Assembly: GCA_917880885.1 (NCBI GenBank)
Contig: OU862908.1
Coordinates: 49,311,819-49,375,818 of the forward strand
DNA from: Limnephilus marmoratus
Taxonomy: Eukaryota > Arthropoda > Insecta > Trichoptera > Limnephilidae
Reading direction: 5' to 3'
DNA length: 64,000 bases
The position numbers and the translations under genes are program-made. Below the pieces are notes generated by a model, which saw only the letters and a program-made list of their open reading frames with translations, searched no databases and was not told where the DNA came from. Each line of letters opens with the position of its first letter. Positions within the stretch are counted from its first letter, which is position 1. Of this stretch, positions 12,182-21,491 are shown one piece after another.

Positions 12182-12664
12182 CTAGTGGGCGTAGCTTACA
12201 GGTCAAACTATCCTTTAATTAATATATATTATAAAAGAAAGTGTAAAAAAATGTGCATCCCGTTACAACTCAGAATGAGTCCCGGTACGATCAAGGGAGT
12301 TACATGGTGTGGTAGCCCTCTATCCTCCATCCATGAATAAGGTTCCCGTTTTTACCTGAAGGGCATGCTTTTGAAGATATAAGGGTTGGAAGTTTTGCCC
12401 TCTATAAATATCTAGAACAATCCTGAACATTCGAGAGCATTTCATAACACTTCAGAACATCCCGGAACATTTTGGAATGTTCGGAAATAGTCTGGAATAT
12501 TCGGGAACATTCCAGATCATTTTGGAACACTCTCGAAGTTGTGGAACATTGTGAACCATTTGGGGGTATATAAAGTAAGATCCGTTGTGGGTTCGAATGT
12601 CAGTTCGATCTTAATCAGTTTCAATCATATCAACTCCCTGAGCGAAGCCGGGTACCCCAGCTAG
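12182..12664 (+). mobile_element. Helitron, 3' end intact
   Basis: The 3' terminus is GAAGCCGGGTACCCCAGCTAG followed by T, preceded by a hairpin-capable stretch: the Helitron CTAG|T ending. The body contains degenerate repeats of GGAACATT/GAATGTTC spaced along 12420-12560, which pair with one another. The 5' boundary is uncertain; 12182 is where repeat-like text begins. No Rep/helicase coding remains. Confidence 0.7.
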
Positions 12665-13845
12665 TTCACTATAAAGTGCCTTTGTTACGTTAAAATGAAG
12701 TACAGCGTGCCATTTTGTAAAAATCATTCAGTACCAAGGTACACCAGGGAAGGCATTACTTTTTACTTTTAAGATGAAGCCATACTAAATAATGCAAAAT
12801 CATATGTTTTTGTTTTGAAAATTGGATCGCTTAGAAGTATTACAGAAGCTTCTATTAAATACTGCCGTGTACAACATATCTTGGCCTTTAAAAATATTGG
12901 TCAGTTTTTTTATAAGTCTTTTAATAAGCCTATAAAAAAATAAAATACAAAGTCTGTAAAAAAAACACTAAGTCCAAACTCTCCTATTTTTTTGGGTATG
13001 GTTTTATTGTTTAATATAGCAAATTCAGTTTCTTTTATAATAATTGCAAATTTTTTTTGATATTTAGGCCCGAAGTTCACAAAATAAAATAAAATATGCA
13101 TTTTCGCATTGTTATTTTACAGTACGGCCGGCAGTCGACGAATTTGGATTTTCAAAGTGAACTCTATGCCGTCCAACGAAGGGCTACATAACTAGTCATG
13201 CCTGTTTTTTTTATCAGTTCGCCCCCGAACGGAGCGGGAGATGGATGTTAGGCTCCGCATCGCTTTGTTTTGTGAAATCAATTTTAAAATTCTATTTTAT
13301 TACAATAAACAATGTGTAAAAAATGAGTTAATGTTTTTTACGACCTTTTCGAAATCAACCTGTAAAAAAAAAACTCAAATACCTTTTCCAACCTTTCCAA
13401 AAGCTTTTTCTCAGCTGTTTTTAAGCTCCTCCCATAAAAGGGCGTGAATTCCGATTTCGATTTTTTCCTGGACTATTGGATCGCCGTAATAAATCACTCA
13501 AGTTTGATGTTTCTGCATCTTGTTGCGACAAGCCGACCACTTAGAAGTTAAGGTTCCATCTGATACAGTAATGTTATGCAATAACGGACTTTGAAGAAAA
13601 TTGCTTTAGAGCCCACAATTAAACTCGTCAAATGGAACCTTGTGTTGTGAAACCAAAGGGGTTGATATGTAAATAGTTTTATTGTTATTTTGTTCACCAC
13701 TAGATGACACTTATCAAAATTAAAAATCAATAAGTAAAAAAACAAAGGTTTTTTACCATAATAGGTAATATTATGGTACCATAAACTATTTGCAAATATC
13801 TTGTAAAAAATTAAAACAAAAAAAAATTTCAGAATGAAATCTATA
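12665..13845. other. Spacer without recognisable gene
   Basis: AT-rich sequence between a Helitron end and a SINE. Open frames here (for example 12910-13101 and 13548-13991 on the minus strand) are short, AT-driven and show no domain. Nothing else was identified. Confidence 0.5.
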
Positions 13846-14361
13846 ATTATTTTTAATGTAAATACCGCACAAGAGTCCCAACTGCTCCTAAACCCCTGGA
13901 GCCAAGTAAGACACGGCATCCCCGATTGGGGTACGTTGTGAGGCTGAAGGTACACACTTTTTTTCCTTCCCTCTTCCTCTCCACACAGCATCTCGAAAGA
14001 TGACTCAGGCCCTGAGGGGAATTATTTTCCTCAGAACCTCAGAGGCGAAGGAGATGGGAAACAGGAAGGTGCGGAGGTATCTGGCTATTCAGATCTAGTC
14101 ACCAAACATATCTTAAGTCATTTCAAGCAATGTTTCAATTCTTTAATAATGGTGGTCTTACACCGGTTTCCTTCAATGGTGGTCTTACACCAGGGCGATA
14201 CTGAGAGTATCTTCCACTCTGGAACATGCTGCAAATATACCTAATATTATTTTAAATGATTAAATTGTGAAAACACAAATCAATCAAATAAAATTTACTT
14301 ATGCAAGCCGGGATTTGAATCAGCGACCGCTGGAGAGCCTTACCCCTCGACCACGGAGACC
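13846..14361 (-). mobile_element. tRNA-derived SINE family A, longer copy
   Basis: On the minus strand it starts near 14361 with the same tRNA-like head (CGTGGTCGAGGGGTAAGG, B box GATTCAAATCCC). The body is shared with 11222-11614, and the 3' end is TCTTGTGCGGTATTTACA plus A-rich sequence. It contains a segment absent from the first copy, with a CTGAGGAAAATAATTCCCCTCAG-type palindrome split over 14015-14040. That segment recurs near 28520, 28655, 42170 and 51130. Confidence 0.8.
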
Positions 14362-16675
14362 GTAATAGAGAAGATGAAACCCAACTCAACTTAATACATT
14401 TTCATTTGAGCTGGAATGTGTTTTGAAGCAGCAACCTTTGAACACAGGTCAGGAATCTTACCGCTCTGCCACATACTTGGTATTTTAGTATAGAGACTCT
14501 TCATCAGCAGTCCAGCTGATCAAATATTGGTAGAGTGGCAATGATAAACAATGATTTATTCAGATGTTTACATGGCTTTGTTGTTATTTGGGAGAAAGGA
14601 GATTGTGATGTAAGAAAAAAAACATCTAACTATTTATAAAATATCAAATATATTATAAAAAATTATCTTTAGATAGACATGTACTTAAATTTATGACTTA
14701 GAAATAAGGAAAAAATAATTAAGATTAATTCAAACTCGATTCACAATTTTATAAACAATTATTATTATAAATACGTATAGATAGTAGGTTAACCCAACAA
14801 AATTTTCACATCGCCAAACTCAACAGGCAAGAAATAATTTCAAAGAAAATAATTGACTTTTCTACACAATCTTTTGAGACAAATTTGAGCAACTACAAGA
14901 AATGGAGGTAATTGAATAAAGCATCAGATAATCATATTTTAGGATAGGTATCAATATCAAAAGATTCTATTGCAATCCAAATACCACCATCTAAAACAGA
15001 GTGGTTTTCGTCACTATTTTCAAATTTGTTTGTCTTAGGTTTGAAGACTTGCTTTGAGAAATCAATTAAAAATTATTATGCATGTCAACGGAAATCAAAT
15101 GTATGACATTCTTTTACCAAACAGGCCATAAATATATATTTAGGTTTGAAGATTTGCTTTGACCTTACGCCTACACAATTAATATTTATTTATCTAACAG
15201 ATAATTTTGGATTGGCGTGCCTAAACAATTTGATATTTGTTCTAATTTTACGTTGAATCACAGCTGAAGTAAAATAGAACGAGAACCCTTTCTCATCTCA
15301 ATTTAATCAAAATGAGGTTAAAAAAGGGTGAACTTCATGACAAATAATAGAAAGATTCGAAAAAAAAAAACAAGATGTCGAAGGATTCGTCAAAGTCACA
15401 ACATTCAGCATGATTTTAATGGTTTGCCAAAAGTTTCAAATGTTAACGGATAATATAAACAAGGAAGAATGGAAGGTTAGGTAAATCAATATTTGACCAT
15501 TGTGAGTATCAGATCTTTCTACAACATAAATACAATGATCTGGTTTGCTTTAATGCTCTGAAGTGCTAGTATTTTCGATTACGAATAAGTTCAGTTTCTT
15601 CGACCAGTCTATGTACTGTTTACATTTCTAAATCTGTAACAAAGTCATTGTTGTCATCCTGTTAATCAGTTAAATATTAGAAATGAATTAAATGCGAACT
15701 TTTGTCTTTTAACACTTTTGAGCTATAAAAAGATTAGAATGTGAACCAGGCACGGCACACAATTGAACACCTTTAAAGGAATGTTTTTGAGCTTGTAAAC
15801 TTGCACATGATAAATTGTCTTAAAACTAGAAGGAATGTGACAAAATTCATTCATCACTCCTGATACTCGTATATGTAAATAAAAAAACGTTACAAAATAT
15901 TGCTGAATGATATTTTTCACAAATCTATATTAATTATTTGGATTTGCTTTGCAGCATAACTTATTTTGATAAACATTAAAAAAATTAATAACATTTTAGG
16001 TATTTACTTATAAGATTAAACATCCATAATGTTAATTAATGAAATAAGATCTGATAGATAACCTAACGTATTATATTGAATAAATTAGGCATTAAAATAA
16101 TTCGAATGTACAGTAAAACCATTTTAAAGAGTGCACTTTTTAATGAATTTGTGCACACCGATAGTATTGCGAGTATGTGTCAAACTGGATCGAACTGGTT
16201 TTGAACATCCGCCTGCAGTTTCCTCTTATCCCACAGTTATCCTATGTTATAAGATACATACATCACTAAACAAGCAAGGATCTCTTTATTATGGTTTATG
16301 TGTAACTTGCACTGGATTTAAAAAAAAAAATTCAGCCCAAATTCTTTTTATGATATTTTGCGCAATTCATTTTTTGCTATTTTGCAGCCAGTAAAAAATA
16401 ATTTAGAACACAAGTGGGAAAGTGCTTAGTGGACATAAAATGCGTAAACGCGTTTGGTTTCTCATTACCCACCGACACTGATACAGACTCATTGACAATA
16501 ATAATCTATCTTGTGAAAACATGAAGACTACAAAGGAACCACGATCAAACTAGCATTAAAGGTTTTTATAAGTGATGCCACATAATAGTAGTGTTAGAGA
16601 GGGGTCGTACATACGTCATTGATGAAAAATTTTCCTTCTCAGACTTTTGTATGAAAGCAAAAAAAAACAGAAGAT
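14362..16675. other. Spacer; holds a paralogous empty site at 15055-15140
   Basis: No gene recognised. At about 15055-15140 the text GAAATCAATTAAAAAT ... CAACGGAAATCAAATGTATG ... CAGGCCATAAATA matches the two outer flanks and the middle of the 11.2-12.0 kb SINE/hAT region without either insertion. Around 16180-16260 there is a weak tRNA-like remnant. The rest is AT-rich. Confidence 0.5.
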
Positions 16676-16683
16676 ACTAGAAC

Positions 16684-17649
16684 CAGAGGCGGCCGCTTCC
16701 TTAGTGCATATGTGCACTGCACTGCCGAACATACGTCAGAAGTGTAAATTAGTATCTACATCCTCTCACGAAGAATCCCGCCAATTCGTTACAAAATCTT
16801 TACCAATTGTCCTACCCTCCCATGAGAGAAAGGAATTCGTGCACATTTTGTTATGCCCAGGCGTGACGTCACACGAAGTTATATTTCTATTGGGATCATT
16901 CCAAGATGCTGGAGTGCTTGTGCCCGTGAAATGAGCAAGACAGGTATAGACCCACACGGACGATTGACGTGTGCACGTGAAATGCAGAGAAGACATATGG
17001 TGCCTGGGTGCACTAGCGGAGCAAATGACTTAACATTAAACTTGCGTAAAGTGATACCGAACCTTTGGAATGGAATAGTTATGTTCGACGAATTTAAGAC
17101 GAAATAACAATGTTATGTTTTAACGCCATCGGCCGCCAGCGCGGCGCTGTATTGTTTCGGTATTGACAGCATTTTAACAGTTTTTGCAAGTTTTATTCTG
17201 TAAAAAAAACTTATTTAAAAATGAGTGTTACTGAAAACATTGCGATTAACGTAGATTTTATCAAATGTAATTAGTGGAGTGTTTTAGTGAAACGGTTAAA
17301 CTTTTAAAAATAATTTGTACTATTCCAATGACAACTGTTGAGTGCGAAGTGCGAACGGTGTTTTTCTACATTAAAACGTTTAAAAACATTAAGAGGAACA
17401 CTATGTCTCAAGATCGGCTTAATGCTTTGTCAATATTGAGCATCTAAAAAGGTTTGATATTTTCTACACCAGAATTTAATAATCGTGTCATTGTAGTATT
17501 TTCACAAATGAAAGAGCGACGAATGGATTTACTCTACAAGTGAACGTTTGCATTAAGTATGTCACCCCCTAATCACTTTATTTTCCCATGTTAATGTTAC
17601 CTTTTTTGTGAAATGCACTGCTCGCGAATTTTGTCACGGGCCGCCTCTG
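16684..17649 (+). mobile_element. hAT element, decayed, with exact 8-bp TSD
   Basis: The termini CAGAGGCGGCCGC and GGGCCGCCTCTG are inverted repeats. ACTAGAAC occurs immediately outside on both sides (16676-16683 and 17650-17657), an exact 8-bp duplication as expected for hAT. The interior carries a decayed transposase C-terminus at 17340-17543. At 966 bp the element is far shorter than an autonomous hAT, so it is a deletion derivative. Confidence 0.93.
17340..17543 (+). pseudogene. hAT transposase C-terminal (dimerisation) relic
   Basis: The frame reads ECEVRTVFFYIKTFKNIKRN, then TMSQDRLNALSILSI, followed by a stop (17445) and further family-like residues to 17543. It matches the hAT C-terminal pattern ERxFSxLKxIKxxxRxTMxQDRLxxLxxLxI of the ZMYM1/hAT-5-like group. 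The conserved FS is replaced by VF and a stop interrupts the frame, so it is dead. It sits inside the TSD-bounded element at 16684-17649. Confidence 0.85.
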
Positions 17650-17657
17650 ACTAGAAC

Positions 17658-18849
17658 AATAACGTCGCATACAACCTCTCTGAGACAACTATGATGTGGT
17701 CATTCAAGCATTATACATGTCTAGCTAATTATTTTAGGAAATAGAGAAAAACCAAAAGTGAGCTTGCTCTTATTTAATCTAAATTATTTCAAATTTACTT
17801 TTTGACGAGTTTGATCATTTTTCCTAAATAGTATTTAAAAAGAATGTTATAATTTTTCAAGTATAAATACCACAAAATCAATGATTTGAGTCACGATTTT
17901 CATACAAGTAATAGTTAAGGTTGGCCAGTCAATGGGTTAGGGGAATTTATCCATTTTTTAGTGAAAAGCACTAATAAACAACGCAAGTTGATAATATCTA
18001 ATTAGCTTAGAAAAACTTTTACAAGATTACACAATACCTTATAAATATGTAGATTAATAAATAAAACACTCACTAGGAATATTTTCAGTCTCTTTCACGT
18101 CGGTTAACAGTCAACAGTAAAAAGATCCGTTTCACATTATGTACAATATTTACATAGACCTATTGACAAAAATACAAACTAATATCATACAATTCAATAA
18201 ATTTAGGAAAGCGCAAAAACTAGGAAGGTTCAGATGTGTCAAGATTCAAACAAAAAAGTTTGATATTTGAAGCCTTTTTGGCAAGCGTTTTTCGTGACGA
18301 AAATGGCAAATAAAACAAAAGAATTTTTATTTGAACCCATCAATCAATTGGCTTATCAATATTGTTTGTTTTAAAAAGAGTTCTCTAAAATTTAAACTTA
18401 ATGCAATGCTGGAACACCATTTCAGGTCCATTTAGTTTATTCAATTTACCCAAGCAGCAGAGGCGGCCCTGCGATAGCAGCAGAAAGACATACAGTAGGC
18501 AAATGGACGATACATCCCAATTTGGCGACGGGAATGCTAATGGGTTCACTAGATATATTTCAGTAAGAACTGTAAGTAGATAATAAATTGAATGAAAGGC
18601 CTCACAAAGATACTCTTGAAGTGACTACTGATGCATATAGTTTTTGGCTTAATTTCGTACCTAGTGTTTAATTATTGTTTTTTTTTTTAATATCACAACT
18701 GAATTGTACATTTTAGCAAATACATCATTTATCAAGTTTTTAATATGAACAAAAAAAAACTGTTACATACACTGTAAATTGACAAATAAAGTTATAAGTT
18801 CTTATAATCCTAAAAAATAAATTATTTGAGTTTGCGGTTAATATGAAAG
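17658..18849. other. 3' flank of the receptor kinase gene
   Basis: AT-rich sequence downstream of the kinase stop codon. On the minus strand possible polyadenylation words occur near 18743 (ATTAAA) and 18341 (AATAAA). An 11-T run at 18678-18688 reads as poly(A) on the minus strand about 160 bp beyond the stop. No other gene was recognised. Confidence 0.45.
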
Positions 18850-20940
18850 TTATCGAAAAACACCGGAGTAGGAAACATGAGTCCGTTCTATTTCTAGCTG
18901 AACTTTGTCTAAACCTTGCTGCAAGTCCCGGAAGTTGGGTCGGTTGGAGGGCTGGTGGTGCCAGCACTGGCGCATGAGCTCGTACACGCAGCGAGGAGTG
19001 TTGTCAGGACACGCCAGCATGTTGCCGTCTTTGAGGAAGCGGACCACCTCCTCGTGGGTCATGCCGAAGTAGGGCTGCAGAGCGAAGGAGAAGATCTCCC
19101 ACAGGCAGACACCGTATGCCCACACGTCTGACTCTAGAGTGTACTTGTTGTACAGAATACTCTCTAGAGGCATCCACCGTACGGGGATGGCGTCGTGTTC
19201 ATCTCCTTTGTAATAGTCCTGTAGATATATTTTATGTGAAAGACCAAAATCTGCAATCTTTACAACCATGTCATCATTTATCAGGCAGTTCCTGGTGGCC
19301 AAGTCTCGGTGAACAAATTTCCGATCTGACAAATACACCATTCCACAAGCTATCTGTCGAGCAATGTGCAACAAGTCCACGTGAGAGAGCTGCATACATT
19401 TTAAGAGTTTGGTGTCTTCTCTAGGCTCTACCATAGGCACAGAATACCCTTCAGTCGTGCTACTGGCTCGAAGGAACTCATTCAAGTCCCCGCGACCCAT
19501 GTATTCAAACAGCAAACACATAGGCTTCCCAATTGCGCAGACTCCCAGGAGCTTGACTATATTAGGGTGGTCAAACTCAGCCAGAAGACAGGCTTCTCTT
19601 TCAAAGTCAACTTGTAAGTCTTGAGAAGCTTCGTCTTTGAGCATCTTTACAGCAACCAGGGTAAATTCTTCCTCTGCCAAAAGGCCAGGCGCCTTGGCTT
19701 GAAATACTCTGCCAAAAGCTCCTTGGCCCAAATCACGAATATAAATAATGTTATTTCTAGGAAACTCCAGTTTCTCCAGCTTGGGGTTGAGCTGGGCACC
19801 CGTGCTATGGTAGGCCATATTGCTGGGTAACTTATCCAAGTCAATCCCTGCATCAGTTCTGCGTACAGACGACAAGTTGACAGAATAACGAGTCTTTACC
19901 ATGTAATGGCAGAACAAGGCTACCAGCAGCACCAACAAGATTACTCCTAGCCCGGCAAAGGAAGCCACCAGAATAAAAAGTGGTGTAAAGAATGTTTCCA
20001 TTTGAATTTTATGTCCCTCGCTATCGCTAGAAATATCGGAAGAATTATCGCAGGGAGGAATATCGCAGTATTGCCATCTGACATTGGGATCTAGCGTATA
20101 GCACCACGGCTTGGCTACTTCTCCTCCAGCGTTGCGGCAGTGATTGATGGAGTTTTGAACTTCCGGAAACACTAGTGGAGGTTTGAGATGTTGGTGGGGT
20201 GTCTGAGTTTCCCAGCGTTGACAGGCCAACCCAGACTGGGTGACATTCACAGTGCCTTGGTAGAACCTTCCATTTCCAATAATACAGTCTGTTGTTATCT
20301 CGTCTGTCTTCATCTCAGTAAGTCCGATGTAAGAACAGGTCTGTTGTTTTTTCCCTTTGCCAGCATATCTAGGCAGCGTGTCGCAATCAGGTAAACTGAA
20401 ATGTCCCTTTGATTTGAAATACACTCCCCTGTGCTTCTTATCTTCTATAAGAGCCCAATCATTATAACAAAACTGCATTTTAACGGCGATGCAATCCTCG
20501 TAACATAAACTTAACCCTACTGCGAGACCTTTCTCGATGGAACATTTAGGGAAAGCGTAGGTACACAGCATTTTCTCCGCCGCACTTCGACAAGGCTCTC
20601 CGAGTCCAGATATCATTTCTTTCCACAGGCCGGCTGTAATTTTTTCATTTTCCAATCCGCCTATCATCCCGTCTTGGGCACTAAACCATACGGAACCATT
20701 GACATAATCTCCGCAAGTATTTCCTCTATAAAGAGCACAATATCCACTGGGCGGTGTCAATTCCACTTCTTCACTAGCGGACACCAAAATCCAAGAGGAT
20801 ATACACATAAATAAAACAAACATTTTCGCATAAAATCGAGATGGCAGCATTATGGAAAAGTATTCACCGAATATCCATATCATAAAAATTCGCCATCGTT
20901 CAGTAAAAAGTACGAATTCACAAAACAAACTATCAGCCAT
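18850..20940 (-). CDS. Nrk: Intronless Nrk/MuSK-like receptor tyrosine kinase
   Basis: A single 696-codon frame. A signal peptide ends near A55 (M40-FVLFMCISSWILVSA); the true start may be M1, M31 or M40. Residues 68-202 hold ten cysteines in Frizzled CRD order. Residues 219-297 hold six cysteines of a kringle (AKPWCYTLDPNVRWQYC). A membrane segment spans about 317-344. The kinase has GQGAFG 405-410, VAVK with K432, HRDLATRN, DFG and an activation loop with the YY pair (IYLQDYYKGDEHD). The kinase half is closest in wording to MuSK (PGLL, VAVKMLKDEASQD, CLLFEYMGRGDLNEFLR). The MuSK Ig domains are absent, as in insect Nrk and Ror. Likely a plasma-membrane receptor of the Wnt-binding Ror/MuSK group; the ligand is unknown. 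It lacks introns and is divergent from RABL3. Ror itself is the alternative assignment. Confidence 0.93.
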   Translation of the reverse strand: MADSLFCEFVLFTERWRIFMIWIFGEYFSIMLPSRFYAKMFVLFMCISSWILVSASEEVELTPPSGYCALYRGNTCGDYVNGSVWFSAQDGMIGGLENEKITAGLWKEMISGLGEPCRSAAEKMLCTYAFPKCSIEKGLAVGLSLCYEDCIAVKMQFCYNDWALIEDKKHRGVYFKSKGHFSLPDCDTLPRYAGKGKKQQTCSYIGLTEMKTDEITTDCIIGNGRFYQGTVNVTQSGLACQRWETQTPHQHLKPPLVFPEVQNSINHCRNAGGEVAKPWCYTLDPNVRWQYCDIPPCDNSSDISSDSEGHKIQMETFFTPLFILVASFAGLGVILLVLLVALFCHYMVKTRYSVNLSSVRRTDAGIDLDKLPSNMAYHSTGAQLNPKLEKLEFPRNNIIYIRDLGQGAFGRVFQAKAPGLLAEEEFTLVAVKMLKDEASQDLQVDFEREACLLAEFDHPNIVKLLGVCAIGKPMCLLFEYMGRGDLNEFLRASSTTEGYSVPMVEPREDTKLLKCMQLSHVDLLHIARQIACGMVYLSDRKFVHRDLATRNCLINDDMVVKIADFGLSHKIYLQDYYKGDEHDAIPVRWMPLESILYNKYTLESDVWAYGVCLWEIFSFALQPYFGMTHEEVVRFLKDGNMLACPDNTPRCVYELMRQCWHHQPSNRPNFRDLQQGLDKVQLEIERTHVSYSGVFR

Positions 20941-21490
20941 TTAAAAACCATATCGATATTGATTTCGAAGTGTTGCTACATTTAAATATGACGCAAGTAG
21001 TAAGGTAGCCTTCAAAGCAGAAAACAGCTATATTACCTTGAATCCGTGAATATATACTTATATATTATTATAATATGCTAACGAAAAATGATATGAGTTA
21101 ATTTATCGTTCAAATAAAAGCACAAAAATTACCAAAATGATACAAACGATAAAAAACAAAATTACAACGGTAAAATATAGGGAAACAACAATTTTGCTGG
21201 CAGCACTGCAAGTGTAAAAAGAAAACATTTTTGATGCGATATTCAAAATACTTCCATGTTATGGCGTTTCCAAAATAATTTACACAGGTATTTCATTATT
21301 GTTAAATTTTAAAACAAGTTTGTATAGCATATTCTAAACAAGTAAACATTGTTTTTCAAAAATATTTTGTATACCAACATAACGGAACATAAAAAACAGT
21401 GCGTGTTTGAGTTCGTCGTTGCGGAGCTGTTCTTCGCGATTGGGGTGAACATAGTCGATTAAAATAGAAGAAAAAAGTATTTACCATGTG
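20941..21490. promoter_or_regulatory. Shared upstream region of Nrk and RABL3
   Basis: The 550-bp AT-rich interval lies between the first possible kinase start (20940, minus) and the RABL3 start (21491, plus). It must carry the 5' UTR and promoter of at least one gene and probably both. No clear TATA box, CpG island or transposon was seen, and initiation sites cannot be placed from sequence. Confidence 0.45.
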
Positions 21491-21491
21491 A
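21486..21491 (+). promoter_or_regulatory. Minimal start-stop uORF overlapping the RABL3 start
   Basis: The sequence ACCATGTGATGGCT holds ATG-TGA (21486-21491), whose stop shares its last base with the RABL3 ATG (21491-21493). The upstream ATG has A at -3, while the coding ATG has G at -3 and G at +4. If included in the mRNA it would form a one-codon uORF requiring leaky scanning or reinitiation. Confidence 0.6.

Noticed and set aside
16647..17107. Host gene at 16.6-17.1 kb
   Set aside because: The frames fall inside the TSD-bounded hAT element and have no host-protein similarity.
18916..19853. Several plus-strand frames antisense to the receptor kinase
   Set aside because: They are shadows of the conserved kinase codons on the other strand.
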